A stretch of 64,000 bases of DNA from Rhizobium sp. RU33A (GCF_900156055.1 NZ_FTMQ01000002.1:930001-994000), one strand, 5' to 3'. Positions 20,872 through 31,447 are shown, counted from the first letter of the stretch. Made by a program: numbers and translations. Notes: a model not told the origin generated them from the letters alone.

Positions 20872-22221
20872 ATGGGGGATTCAGGTCCTGTTCCATTGTT
20901 ACCGGAAACAAGAGTGGCGCAGCACGAGTTCGATTTCATAGCCCGCAACGGGCGTAAGCTCCGCTCGTTCTGGCGCCTGCCGAATGCCGTCTGGTGGGTG
21001 GCAAGGATCGGAACCGCCGGTTATCCGCCGCGAATTCGTCGCAGGCTCGCGGTTACCAACATCATCGCAGCGATGGTCAGCCTGATGACCATTCCCTACG
21101 TGCTGCTCTACGTGGCCTATGACTGGTATGGCCTGCTACCCGCGATCATTGCCTTTTCTCCTCAGGTGATCTTCTACGCGCTGACCCCCTATTTTCACCG
21201 CTACGGACCGATTTCTGGGGCGCTTTACCTGTGCACGATCTGGCTGATCTTCGGGATCGGCTACTGCATGTTCTTTGGCCGGGAATCGGGGCTGCATTTC
21301 TATTTTCTGCCCGGGGCGGCGGCTTCCATGCTCGTCTTCGGAGCCGAGCGGCTATTGCTTTCCGCCTTTGTCACCATTGTCGGACTGGCCGCCTTCCTTG
21401 CGACCGAGATCCTCTTCGTGGCGCCGCTCGACTTCATCCGGGTCGAGCCGATTTTTCTGAATACGCTCTACTACCTGACAGTCCCCTTTGCCTTTCTCCT
21501 GATCTTTACCACCTCCTTCTTTGCCTTCAAGGAGGCGGCTCAGGCAGAGATGGCGCTGGAATCCGAGCATGAGTTTTCAGAGCGCCTGCTGCAGAACATC
21601 CTGCCGCAGGCGGTGGCAAATCGGCTTCGCGACCACCGGACGCAGGTCGTGGCCGACCAGATCCCCTCTGCCACCATCCTGTTCGCCGATATCGTCGACT
21701 TCACGCCACGGGCGGCACGCTGGCAGCCGCAACAGGTCATTGCCTTCCTCGGGCGTGTGTTCTCGCAATTCGATGCGATTGCCAGCGCGCATGGTCTGGA
21801 GAAGATCAAGACGATTGGTGATGCCTATATGGTGGCCGGCGGTCTTCCGGAGCCGAAGCCGGATCACGAGACGGCGGTCGCTCTGATGGCGCTCGATATC
21901 ATCGCCTGTTGCCGCAAGATTTCGGAGCAGGTGGGCGAGGTGGTCGAGGTTCGCATCGGCCTCGACACCGGGCCGGTGGTGGCCGGTGTGATCGGCACCA
22001 ACAAGCTCCTTTACGATGTCTGGGGCGATACGGTGAATACGGCGGCGCATATGGAATCCCATGGCGTTGCCGGTCGCATTCAAGTCGCCGACTGTCTGAA
22101 ACAGCGGCTGGAAGGCCGTTTCGATTTCGAGCTGCGCGGCGAGATCGAAGTCAAGGGCAAGGGGCCGATGCGCGTCTGGTTCTTGACGGGCGTCAAGAAC
22201 GAGTCTTTCCCCGTAACATGA
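20872..22221 (+). CDS. Membrane-anchored class III adenylate/guanylate cyclase with variant active site
   Basis: The 449-residue protein has an N-terminal block of six hydrophobic helices (about residues 60-230), a short coiled linker with ERLLQNILPQAVANRL, and a C-terminal class III nucleotide cyclase domain. Metal-binding aspartates are in LFADIVDFT and KTIGDAYMV. The purine-selecting Lys (EKIKTIGD) and Asp (LYDVWGD) favour ATP. In the NxxxR motif the arginine that stabilises the transition state is replaced: the sequence reads VNTAAHMES, with Asn389 and His393. The enzyme may be weak, differently regulated or need a partner. The start is uncertain (TTG at 20842, ATG at 20872, GTG at 20914). 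It sits between dnaG and rpoD. Confidence 0.85.
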   Translation: MGDSGPVPLLPETRVAQHEFDFIARNGRKLRSFWRLPNAVWWVARIGTAGYPPRIRRRLAVTNIIAAMVSLMTIPYVLLYVAYDWYGLLPAIIAFSPQVIFYALTPYFHRYGPISGALYLCTIWLIFGIGYCMFFGRESGLHFYFLPGAAASMLVFGAERLLLSAFVTIVGLAAFLATEILFVAPLDFIRVEPIFLNTLYYLTVPFAFLLIFTTSFFAFKEAAQAEMALESEHEFSERLLQNILPQAVANRLRDHRTQVVADQIPSATILFADIVDFTPRAARWQPQQVIAFLGRVFSQFDAIASAHGLEKIKTIGDAYMVAGGLPEPKPDHETAVALMALDIIACCRKISEQVGEVVEVRIGLDTGPVVAGVIGTNKLLYDVWGDTVNTAAHMESHGVAGRIQVADCLKQRLEGRFDFELRGEIEVKGKGPMRVWFLTGVKNESFPVT

Positions 22222-22604
22222 CTCGACCCTTGCTGGTTTTACCTCTTGTTTCTCCGGCCCAATGTCCTACATCTGCGAAGATCGGTGATAAAGACGCCGT
22301 TGAACGGCTTGATTTGTTGATTTTCCCTGTCCAGCCACCAGAAAGGCTTGACGCGAGGAAAAATTGTGGGAATCACCAATCCAAGCACACAAGGGTGAAG
22401 TGGGTTCGGACGGATCTCTGGTATGATGACCGGTCATGCAGACAAACAAGTTTTTGGCGCTGCGACCGCAATGCCCATAGTTAAGCAGGAATTAAGCAAC
22501 ACTCCGTTAGGTCAGTGACAGCTATCCGCCCGGGTGAGTGGTTCGTCTCCCATTCCTCCGGCGGCAAGCCGCATGATCAGACGTCAGGGAAAGCGACAAG
22601 ATAA
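22222..22604 (+). promoter_or_regulatory. Upstream region of rpoD
   Basis: The 383-base gap between the cyclase gene and rpoD must contain the rpoD promoter or promoters. A CTTGAC hexamer at 22347-22352 and a TATGAT hexamer at 22422-22427 are visible, but neither has a good partner at the usual 16-18 base spacing, so no promoter is called. I see no small ORF with good coding character and no RNA gene. Confidence 0.35.
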
Positions 22605-24668
<2,064 letters not shown>

Positions 24669-24695
24669 TTTGGACATGGATGTTTGACATCAGGA

Positions 24696-24730
24696 CCCGT
24701 CGGAGCAATCCGGCGGGTTTTTTGTTTTTG
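24696..24730 (+). terminator. Rho-independent terminator of rpoD
   Basis: CCCGTCGG (24696-24703) pairs with CCGGCGGG (24710-24717), one G-T pair, around AGCAAT. TTTTTTGTTTTTG follows. It lies 28 bases after the rpoD stop and abuts the end of the convergent toxin gene. Confidence 0.85.
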
Positions 24731-25156
24731 TCAGATCGCAATAACCGGATGGGCAATCGTGCTGCAAGCTGTGGCCATAACCTTGTCGAGCGTGGCCACC
24801 GTGAGACCATGGCTGACAGCGATTGCAATGTGGAGGCTGTCACCGGCTCGCAGGCCCAATTCGGTCCGATCGCAGAGCCTGGCGGCGGCATGGTAGTCGG
24901 ATGAAGACACTGGCAACATGACCAGCGAACGGGTGACGAGTTGATTGAATGCGGCGAGAGCTTGTGCCTTCTGCGTCATGTCGATTTGCCCTATGCGCAG
25001 TTTAAGAGACAGGGCTGACGAGAATTCCGTCATGGTCCAACCGCTTATATGGAGTGATCCCGGTTCCTGATTTCGCAACCAAGCATACACACGGTCCGCT
25101 GCTGGCTCGTTCGTTAGAAGCGCGACGAGAACAGAAGTGTCGACATAGGCCATCAA
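24731..25156 (-). CDS. vapC: VapC-type PIN-domain toxin
   Basis: The 141-residue protein is a PIN-domain ribonuclease toxin. Acidic residues for metal binding are seen in MAYVDTSVLVALL, TMTEFSSAL, LRAGDSLHIAIA and ATLDKVMA, the four conserved positions of the fold. Its ATG overlaps the antitoxin stop by four bases, the usual coupling. It ends against the rpoD terminator. The target RNA (tRNA or rRNA in studied VapC proteins) cannot be predicted. Confidence 0.9.
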   Translation of the reverse strand: MMAYVDTSVLVALLTNEPAADRVYAWLRNQEPGSLHISGWTMTEFSSALSLKLRIGQIDMTQKAQALAAFNQLVTRSLVMLPVSSSDYHAAARLCDRTELGLRAGDSLHIAIAVSHGLTVATLDKVMATACSTIAHPVIAI

Positions 25157-25386
25157 TAGCGGTCTTCGTCGCGCAGACGGCGGATGCCGCTATCGTCGGT
25201 TTGCGGCATCTGCCTGATCACACTGTCGAGCCATACGAAATCGATCGCTTCGCGAGCCTGATCGGCAGGCACGAGTCGGGCAACCGCCTTCCCATGACGC
25301 TCTATCTCGATCGTCTCGCCCTGTTCGGCTTTTGCGATGAGGTCGCTCAGACGCTCTTTAGCGGTCGCAATGCTTACGGTTGTCAT
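25153..25386 (-). CDS. Phd/YefM-type antitoxin partner of the PIN toxin
   Basis: The 77-residue protein has the Phd/YefM fold signature MTTVSIATAKERLSDLIAKAE, GETIEIERHGKAVARLVP, followed by a variable toxin-binding tail that ends LRDEDRY. The N-terminal part binds the operon promoter. The ATG at 25386 has GGGAG upstream; a longer frame begins five codons earlier. It precedes and overlaps the toxin gene. Confidence 0.88.
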   Translation of the reverse strand: MTTVSIATAKERLSDLIAKAEQGETIEIERHGKAVARLVPADQAREAIDFVWLDSVIRQMPQTDDSGIRRLRDEDRY

Positions 25387-25532
25387 GCAGGCCGCTCCCA
25401 AACACGGATTACTGGAACTATCGCCATGATAATCCTATCTGCAGTCGGAGAAAAGAATTGGCGTCGCTAAGTTCTGCACAGGGATTGGATTAAACCTCCC
25501 TATTTGCCGCAATCGTCGCTATGGATCGGATC

Positions 25533-26591
25533 ATGACGGATACCAAGACGACAGGCTGGCGGCGCTTCGGGGGAGGGCTGACCCTTTCTCTGCTGCTGCA
25601 CGGGCTTGCAGTGGCCATTTTCCTGTTGAGTTTCGATAGTCCTGTCGAGCTTTCGCCTGAAGAACAGGCAGTTGAGGTGACGCTGGTTGCGCCGCCGCCT
25701 GAACCGGAGGCCGAGCCGGAGCCTGCACCAGAGCCCGCGCCTGAGGCGGCGGAGCCTCCGCCCGAGGAAACGGCTGAGGCCGAGCCGCTACCGCCCGAGC
25801 CGGAGCCTGAGCCGCCAGCACCGGAACCGGAACCGGAAGTCGAACCCGAACCGCAGCCGGAACCCGTCGAGCAACCACCCGTGCCCGAACCAGAACTGCC
25901 CGACGCAGCATCTGCCCCCATTCCGGTGCTGCGGCCGGTGGTGCGCTTTGGCGAGACAGACAGCGGACCGGAACTCTCTCGCGGGACTGAAGCCGAGGCA
26001 GAGACAGCCGAGAAGGCTCAGACGCAGGAAGAGGCGGACGAAGTCGCCGATGCTGCGCCGACGCTGGCGCAGCCCGAGATCACGCTGCCAGAAGCCCCGC
26101 CACTCGATGGAGCGCTGCCGGAGGCTGCTGCGGAGACCAACGAGGGGGAAGGCGAGGCCGAAGCCAGCACCCAGGACGAAGCGACCGACCCTGCCGTGGT
26201 TGCGGCAATCTCCGAGGCACAGCTTGAGCCGCGGGAGGTGAGCGAGCTTTTCTCCTCGGCGATTTCAGGGGATCGGGCGGCGATGACGGCCATGGCCGGG
26301 CTGACGCGTCAGGAGCGCGGGGATCAGCTGTGCGGGACCGAACTCAGCCAGCAGCTTCGCAATGGGACGCCGGCCTATGTGCCCTACTTCCTGCCGATCC
26401 TGCGCCTGCGGGAGGGCAATGTGGTCGACGTGCCGCTTGCGGCCTTCCGTGATGTCGACGGGTCGTGGATCAATATCGCCGTGCGCTGCGAGGTCGATGA
26501 TGACGCGACCGAGGTGGTGCGCTTCTCGCTGTCGGTGGGCAAGGCTGTTCCGCGCTCGGAATGGGCGGAGCGCGGCTTTCCGGACAGCTGA
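25533..26591 (+). CDS. TonB-like membrane-anchored DUF930 protein with Pro/Glu-rich spacer
   Basis: The 352-residue protein has a short cytoplasmic basic tail, one membrane anchor (LTLSLLLHGLAVAIFLLSF) and a long Pro/Glu-rich stretch (about residues 50-125) made of PEPEPEP-type repeats. An acidic Ala/Glu-rich region follows, then a C-terminal globular domain with a Cys pair (DQLCGTELSQQL; NIAVRCEVDDD) that matches DUF930, found mainly in rhizobia. The layout copies TonB, where the Pro/Glu spacer spans the periplasm, but the C-terminal domain is not TonB. No ExbB/ExbD genes lie nearby. The start at 25533 (MTDTKTTGW) has a better Shine-Dalgarno than the in-frame ATG at 25521. Confidence 0.8.
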   Translation: MTDTKTTGWRRFGGGLTLSLLLHGLAVAIFLLSFDSPVELSPEEQAVEVTLVAPPPEPEAEPEPAPEPAPEAAEPPPEETAEAEPLPPEPEPEPPAPEPEPEVEPEPQPEPVEQPPVPEPELPDAASAPIPVLRPVVRFGETDSGPELSRGTEAEAETAEKAQTQEEADEVADAAPTLAQPEITLPEAPPLDGALPEAAAETNEGEGEAEASTQDEATDPAVVAAISEAQLEPREVSELFSSAISGDRAAMTAMAGLTRQERGDQLCGTELSQQLRNGTPAYVPYFLPILRLREGNVVDVPLAAFRDVDGSWINIAVRCEVDDDATEVVRFSLSVGKAVPRSEWAERGFPDS

Positions 26592-26602
26592 GGCACACGC
26601 GG

Positions 26603-27751
26603 TTACCCGAGCGCTTTCCGGATGACCGCCATGAAAATGCGGGCGCCGATTGCGGTCAGGTCATCCGGATAGTCGTAGTCGGGATTGTGCAGGGCAGGGT
26701 GGTTTTCGCCGGCGCCCAGGAAGAACATCGCCGAGGGGCAGACGGCGCGCAAACGGCCGAAATCTTCCGATGCCCGCATGGGCAGGTTGCCTTCATCGAA
26801 GCGGATCGCCTCCGCCTGCAGAGCCGCTTCCAGATGCGCTACGGCTTCCGGAGCATTCTCGCAGTGGAAGAAGATGTCGTGATAGCTGATGCCGTGCTGC
26901 AGCCCGGCGGTCCGCGCGGCCTCCGTCACGAGTGCTTCCGCCCTTTCGCAGAGATCCGCCATCCGATCGTCGACCAGGGTTCTCAACGTCACCCAGATTT
27001 CTGCATTACCCGGCGCAATGCCGAAGGCCTGTTCGCCGAGCGCGGCGTGGGTGACTGTTGCCAGCGTGAAGTCCGTCGATGGCGGTGCGCCATGGGAGAG
27101 GGCTGTGAGTTCCGGCATCAGATGGGACATCGCCGCCATCGGCGAGACGCCCGTTTCCGGCTGCGAGGCATGGGCGGTCTTGCCCGAAAGCCTGATCTTC
27201 ATGCCGCGGGATGCGCAGTTCACCGGGCCGCTCTTCAGCGCCACGGTGCCGAAGGCAAGGCCCGGCATGTTGTGCAGGGAATAGGCGAAATCCGGCCGGA
27301 TTTCATCGAGACGCGGATCGGCGAGCACGGCAGCGGCCCCGCTTCCGTCTTCTTCTGCAGGCTGCCAGAGCAGCACCACGCGTCCCTTGCCGACGGGTTG
27401 CCGGGACAGGCCGCGGGCCAGCGCCAGAAGGATGGTAGAGTGACCGTCATGGCCGCAAAGATGGCCCTTGCCTGCAATCGTCGAACGGTGGGAGGCTTGC
27501 GACTTCTCCTCGATCGGCAGGGCATCGAGTTCGGCGCGGATGAGAAGCGTGGGGCCCGTCAGCCCGCTGTCGAAGACGGCGGCGATACCATGACCGCCGA
27601 GATCCGTCACGATCCCAGAGGGTGCGAGTGGCTGCAAGGCATCGACCACGCGCCGGGCGGTCTCCCGCTCTTCGCCCGATACTTCCGGATGGCGATGCAG
27701 CTCGTGCCGAAAAGCCTGAAGCTCTATCACATCGCGGTTGGTCAGAAACAT
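26603..27751 (-). CDS. M20 family amidohydrolase (hippurate/N-acyl-amino-acid hydrolase type)
   Basis: The 382-residue cytoplasmic enzyme belongs to the M20D amidohydrolases that remove acyl groups from amino acids. Metal-binding residues are visible in LCGHDGHSTILL, WQPAEEDGSGA, YSLHNMPG and near the C-terminus in NHPALHNPDYDY. The dimerisation domain lies between residues about 190 and 300 (SGKTAHASQPETG). The start at 27751 (MFLTNRDVIE) has GAGGAGG just upstream; the longer frame is not conserved. It follows the DUF930 gene convergently and shares its strand with the downstream-transcribed exporter. Confidence 0.92.
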   Translation of the reverse strand: MFLTNRDVIELQAFRHELHRHPEVSGEERETARRVVDALQPLAPSGIVTDLGGHGIAAVFDSGLTGPTLLIRAELDALPIEEKSQASHRSTIAGKGHLCGHDGHSTILLALARGLSRQPVGKGRVVLLWQPAEEDGSGAAAVLADPRLDEIRPDFAYSLHNMPGLAFGTVALKSGPVNCASRGMKIRLSGKTAHASQPETGVSPMAAMSHLMPELTALSHGAPPSTDFTLATVTHAALGEQAFGIAPGNAEIWVTLRTLVDDRMADLCERAEALVTEAARTAGLQHGISYHDIFFHCENAPEAVAHLEAALQAEAIRFDEGNLPMRASEDFGRLRAVCPSAMFFLGAGENHPALHNPDYDYPDDLTAIGARIFMAVIRKALG

Positions 27752-27826
27752 CGGCCCCTCCTCATGACATCCTGTACCCGGTCTATACCACCGCAGGCCG
27801 TCGCCCAAGTCGAAGCGGGCTCAAGT

Positions 27827-28426
27827 TCACAGGATCAGCTTGATAGCGATGACTGCCATGACGAGGGCGATCAGGCCATCGAGAATACGCCAGGCGACGG
27901 GCCTGGCGAACAAAGGGGCAAGCAGGCGTGCGCCATAACCCAGGCTGAAGAAGAAGGTGAAGGACGCGGTCATCGCGCCCAGCGCAAAGGCCGTCTCCTG
28001 TCCGGCATAGCGGGTCGAGATCGAACCCAGCAGCACGACCGTATCGAGATAGACATGCGGGTTGAGCCAGGTGAAGGCGAGGCAAGTGAGAAAGGCGGTC
28101 TTGAGGCTCGTTGCGGTGGTTTCGCCCGTCCTGAGGCTGGCACCACCCACCCAGGCCGCATGGGCACTGCGCAGCGCATAGACGGTGAGAAAAGCGGCCC
28201 CGCCATAGCGCATCACCGGTTCCAGCCAGTCAAGGCGTGACAGAACCGTCGCAAAACCCGCGACACCCAGAGCAATCAGGATTGCATCGGAGATCGCGCA
28301 GGTCAGGACAAGCGGCAGCACATGCTCCCGCCGCAGACCCTGACGCAAGATGAAGGCATTCTGCGCGCCGATCGCGACAATGAGGCTGAGACCGAGCAGG
28401 AAACCGGCGGTGGCGGCAGTGAACAT
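27827..28426 (-). CDS. LysE/ArgO-family amino acid exporter
   Basis: The 199-residue inner-membrane protein has six hydrophobic segments and the family signature near the N-terminus (GLSLIVAIGAQNAFILRQGL), with FTWLNPHVYLDTVVLLGS in the middle. This group exports basic amino acids, chiefly arginine and lysine. It is divergent from an ArgP-like LysR gene across an 89-base gap, the same arrangement seen for known exporter/regulator pairs. Expression probably rises with intracellular arginine or lysine. Confidence 0.93.
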   Translation of the reverse strand: MFTAATAGFLLGLSLIVAIGAQNAFILRQGLRREHVLPLVLTCAISDAILIALGVAGFATVLSRLDWLEPVMRYGGAAFLTVYALRSAHAAWVGGASLRTGETTATSLKTAFLTCLAFTWLNPHVYLDTVVLLGSISTRYAGQETAFALGAMTASFTFFFSLGYGARLLAPLFARPVAWRILDGLIALVMAVIAIKLIL

Positions 28427-28453
28427 GGCGAACTCCCGTTGGCGATTCCGCTT

Positions 28454-28497
28454 TGACTAAGCGCCCTAGTCAGATTAGAACAGCTAATAAGTCTAAT
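28454..28497. promoter_or_regulatory. Two dyads in the exporter/ArgP divergent promoter
   Basis: TGACTA (28454-28459) and TAGTCA (28467-28472) form an inverted repeat with a seven-base centre. ATTAGA (28474-28479) and TCTAAT (28492-28497) form a second. LysR regulators bind such dyads between divergent promoters, so these are candidate ArgP sites. Confidence 0.5.
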
Positions 28498-28515
28498 GCA
28501 GGATAAGGGTTTCTG

Positions 28516-29418
28516 ATGTTTGATCCTTCCCAGCTCGCCGCCCTGTCTGCCGTTCTTCGGGCGGGCAGTTTCGAGCGTGCCGCCCAGATGCTGCATGTGA
28601 CCCAATCGGCAATTTCACAGCGTCTGCGCCAGCTCGAGGAGCAGGTCGGCACATCGCTCGTCATCCGCTCGCAGCCATGCCGGGCGACCGAGGCCGGGGA
28701 GCGCCTGTTTCGCCACGCTGAAGAGGTGCGTCTCCTGGAGCAGGGGGTGCGCCGCGATCTCGGGCTTTCCACTCAAGCAGGTGGCAACGCCGCCGGCTTC
28801 CCAACGCTGCGGCTTGCCGTCAATGCCGATAGCCTGGCGACCTGGTTCGTGGCTGCCATGCAGGATATCGAGGGCGTCTTGTTCGATCTCGTCATCGACG
28901 ATCAGGATCACAGTGCCGACTGGTTGAAGCGCGGCGAGGTGAGGGCTGCGATCAGCGGCTCGGCCAAACCGGTCCAGGGATGCGATTGCCGACCACTCGG
29001 AACGCTGCGCTATCTGGCGACCGCAAGCCCTCGGTTCATGGCCCAATGGTTCGAGGGTGATAGGGTGACCGCAGCCAGCCTCGGCCGGGCTCCTGTCATC
29101 ACCTTCAACTCCAAGGACCGGCTCCAGCTCCGCTGGGCGGAGGGGGCGCTGGGTGTCGCAACAACTGGTCCCTCGCATTGGCTGCCCTCCAGCCACGCCT
29201 TTGTCGATGCAGCCATTGCCGGCCTCGGCTGGGGCATGAACCCCGAACTGCTTGCCGGCGCCGCTCTTTCCGACGGACGTTTACGGGAAGTTTTGCCGGG
29301 AAAGCCGCTCGACGTGCCGCTCTACTGGCATGTCAGCCGCTCCGTGGCCGGCGCGATGAAACCGGTCACCGAAGCCGTGGTCCGTGCGTCCGCCCGTGTG
29401 TTGCGTCCAATTCCGTGA
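28516..29418 (+). CDS. argP: LysR-family regulator, ArgP type
   Basis: The 300-residue regulator has the ArgP start MFDPSQLAALSAVLRAGSF, a winged helix-turn-helix (ERAAQMLHVTQSAISQRLRQ) and a C-terminal effector domain. ArgP senses lysine and arginine and activates the exporter gene; here the divergent LysE/ArgO gene is the evident target. The family assignment rests on the distinctive N-terminus and the gene pairing. Confidence 0.9.
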   Translation: MFDPSQLAALSAVLRAGSFERAAQMLHVTQSAISQRLRQLEEQVGTSLVIRSQPCRATEAGERLFRHAEEVRLLEQGVRRDLGLSTQAGGNAAGFPTLRLAVNADSLATWFVAAMQDIEGVLFDLVIDDQDHSADWLKRGEVRAAISGSAKPVQGCDCRPLGTLRYLATASPRFMAQWFEGDRVTAASLGRAPVITFNSKDRLQLRWAEGALGVATTGPSHWLPSSHAFVDAAIAGLGWGMNPELLAGAALSDGRLREVLPGKPLDVPLYWHVSRSVAGAMKPVTEAVVRASARVLRPIP

Positions 29419-29492
29419 CGCCAGGGCGGCTGGGGCAGCACCTTGCTTCCCGCGCTGACAGGCCTATCTTCTCTGAGAAGAAGGAGAAGCCC

Positions 29493-29873
29493 ATGTCCCT
29501 GAAAGAACAGACACTTGCCGTCATCGACGCCCTCAATCGTCATGACTTCGATACGCTTCTCCCGATGTTCGAAGAGGAGGCGGTGCTCGACCTGCCGGAT
29601 GGTATCCGGGTGATCGGCCATGCATCCTTCCGCGATACGCTGGCGGCTTATGTTCTGCGCCATGGCATCACACTGTCGGATCATGTGGTGATGGCGGACG
29701 CTGCAGGCTTTCGCGTTGCGGTGGAATGTACGCTGAACGGTTCGGACCGCCGCGACGCCGACGGCGGGGTAGGCGGCGACGAGGGCCCCTATGCCCTGCC
29801 AGCCGTCCTCGTGCTTGAGCGCGATAGCGATCTGTTCCTGCGGCTCAGCCTGTACGCGGGAACGCGCCCTTAA
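29493..29873 (+). CDS. NTF2-like/SnoaL-like domain protein
   Basis: The 126-residue protein has the NTF2-like fold pattern: helices LAVIDALNRHDFDTLLPMFEEEAV followed by strands with LDLPDGIRVIG and a C-terminal sheet (LPAVLVLERDSDLFLRLSLYAG). The family includes isomerases, hydratases and ligand-binding proteins, so no reaction can be assigned. AAGGAG lies 6 bases before the ATG at 29493; the longer open frame upstream overlaps argP and is not coding. Confidence 0.75.
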   Translation: MSLKEQTLAVIDALNRHDFDTLLPMFEEEAVLDLPDGIRVIGHASFRDTLAAYVLRHGITLSDHVVMADAAGFRVAVECTLNGSDRRDADGGVGGDEGPYALPAVLVLERDSDLFLRLSLYAGTRP

Positions 29874-29885
29874 GCGAGGCGCTTC

Positions 29886-30347
29886 TCAGCCGGTGCCGAG
29901 ATAGGCCTCCAAGACCGTCACGATCATCGCATGATCCTCTTCCGACTTCAGGCCGGAGACGGTGATTGCGGCGACGACGCCGGTGCCTTCCACCCGGACC
30001 GGAAAGCTGCCGCCGTGATCGGCATAGTCCATAGGATCAAGGCCGATGTCTGCGGACACGCTGCGGCCACGGGCGCGGTTGAGTTCTCCGACGCGAAGCG
30101 AGGCCTTATGCATGCGCAGCGTCACATTGCTCTTGCGGCGCGCCCAATGGTCATTGTCGGGCGAGGCGCCGGGCAGGGCGGCGTGAAACAGCGTGCGGTC
30201 GGAGGTGCGGATGTCGATGACCACGGGCGCCTTCTGCGACAGGGCCAATTCGACGATGCGCTGGCCGATTTCGAGCGCCACCCTTTCATCGAAGCTCTTG
30301 AAAACGAGCAGGCTTTCCTGTCTCTCGATGGTTTCGATCAGGCTCAT
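29886..30347 (-). CDS. UPF0303 (GlcG/HbpS-like) heme-degrading-domain protein
   Basis: The 153-residue protein matches UPF0303, a branch of the GlcG/HbpS-like fold often labelled heme-degrading. Characteristic segments are PVVIDIRTSDRTLFHAALPG, DNDHWARRKSNVTLR and DYADHGGSFPVRVEGTGVVAA. The true ligand is not established for bacterial members. It is convergent with the NTF2-like gene (12 bases between stops) and divergent from the YjbQ gene. Confidence 0.88.
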   Translation of the reverse strand: MSLIETIERQESLLVFKSFDERVALEIGQRIVELALSQKAPVVIDIRTSDRTLFHAALPGASPDNDHWARRKSNVTLRMHKASLRVGELNRARGRSVSADIGLDPMDYADHGGSFPVRVEGTGVVAAITVSGLKSEEDHAMIVTVLEAYLGTG

Positions 30348-30451
30348 GATGGGCGGTCCTCCGTTTGTCGGCGCGAGACTATAGAGGGCGGTCCGGATAG
30401 GCTAGGGGCGGCGTCTTGTTCTCCCCGGCGAAGCATGAAGGGATGTTTGAT

Positions 30452-30868
30452 ATGGCAATGCAGCGACTGGTGATCGCCACCCGCGGACAGGGTCTTTACG
30501 AGTTCACGGATGGCGCCGGCAGATTTCTTGCGGAGAGCGGCGTCGACGAAGGCGTCATGACCGTCTTCGTGCGCCACACCTCCTGTTCGCTTCTGATCCA
30601 GGAGAATGCCGATCCCTCGGTGCAGGTGGATCTCAAGGCTTTTTTCCGCCGCCTCGTGCCACCGACGACGCATTCGTCGATGGATTACATCACCCATCGC
30701 GATGAAGGTCCGGATGACATGCCAGCGCATATCAAGGCGGCGCTTCTACCGGTGTCGCTCTCCGTTCCCTTTTCCGAGGGGCGCTTACTGCTCGGAACAT
30801 GGCAGGGGATCTATCTCTTCGAACACCGCGATAGTCCACACAGGCGCGAGGTCGTCCTGCATGTCTGA
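30452..30868 (+). CDS. YjbQ family protein (UPF0047)
   Basis: The 138-residue protein belongs to the YjbQ/UPF0047 family, small trimeric proteins sometimes annotated as secondary thiamine-phosphate synthases. It contains the conserved His/Cys block VFVRHTSCSLLIQENADPSVQVDL, the MDYITHRDEGPDDMPAHIK segment and the GTWQGIYLFEHR tail. The start at 30452 (MAMQRLVIA) has GAAGGG at good distance. The native activity of the family is uncertain. Confidence 0.88.
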   Translation: MAMQRLVIATRGQGLYEFTDGAGRFLAESGVDEGVMTVFVRHTSCSLLIQENADPSVQVDLKAFFRRLVPPTTHSSMDYITHRDEGPDDMPAHIKAALLPVSLSVPFSEGRLLLGTWQGIYLFEHRDSPHRREVVLHV

Positions 30869-31021
30869 GACGGCGGGGTGCCTCTGCCAGATAAAGTGAA
30901 CCGTGGCTGAATGACGGATTCGGACTGCATTCAGCCAGTCGCATCTACTCTCTCCTCAATCGCTCGTAACGGCGGGATGGAAACGAAGGCGCCGGGTCGC
31001 GCCAATTCTAGGAGAGAGAAA

Positions 31022-31384
31022 ATGATCGGCATGCTTCGCAAAATCGGTCTCGCAGCCATCGTATCGGTCATCGCGACCACTGGCCTTGCCAGCACGGCTT
31101 CGGCCGACAGCTGGGGCGTCTACATCGAAGGCCCCCGCCATGGCGGCCCCGGCTGGGATCGTCCGGGCCATCGCCCGGGTTGGGACCGTCCGGGTTGGGA
31201 TCGTCCCCGCGGCGGTGAATGCCGTCCGCATCAGGCCGTTGAAAAGGCGGGCTGGAACGGTCTGCGCCGCGCCTTCGTCGCCGATGTCACCCCGCGGCGC
31301 GTGGTGGTCGCCGGTGTCCGCCACGGCGGTCGCGACCGGATGGTCTTCGCCAATGTCCGCGGCTGCCCGGTCATTCGCCACTGA
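31022..31384 (+). CDS. Secreted protein with GWDRPG repeats
   Basis: The 120-residue product begins with a clear signal peptide (MIGMLRKIGLAAIVSVIATTGLASTASA, cleavage after ASA). A tract of Trp/Gly/Pro/Asp/Arg repeats follows (GPGWDRPGHRPGWDRPGWDRP), then a conserved C-terminal region with two cysteines (GGECRPHQAVEKA and NVRGCPVIRH). Related short periplasmic proteins are common in rhizobia and have no assigned function; the C-terminal part resembles a PepSY-like or small beta domain, but I cannot confirm that. GGAGAGAG precedes the ATG, and a strong terminator follows the gene. Confidence 0.78.
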   Translation: MIGMLRKIGLAAIVSVIATTGLASTASADSWGVYIEGPRHGGPGWDRPGHRPGWDRPGWDRPRGGECRPHQAVEKAGWNGLRRAFVADVTPRRVVVAGVRHGGRDRMVFANVRGCPVIRH

Positions 31385-31447
31385 CGCCATAGCGGCGGTG
31401 CCGATCGGCTTTCGCCCGAACGCTTGAGCCTTGATCGCCCGTTGCCC

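Noticed and set aside
22347..22427. CTTGAC and TATGAT hexamers upstream of rpoD
   Set aside because: They are 69 bases apart, and neither has a partner at normal spacing, so they are not called as a promoter.
25690..25910. Tandem-like repeats that could suggest a CRISPR or satellite
   Set aside because: They encode the Pro/Glu spacer of the DUF930 protein in frame; there are no regular spacers.
26561..28240. Open frame of 559 codons on the plus strand
   Set aside because: It is antisense to the well-supported M20 amidohydrolase and LysE/ArgO genes, has no family features and is biased like a high-GC shadow frame.
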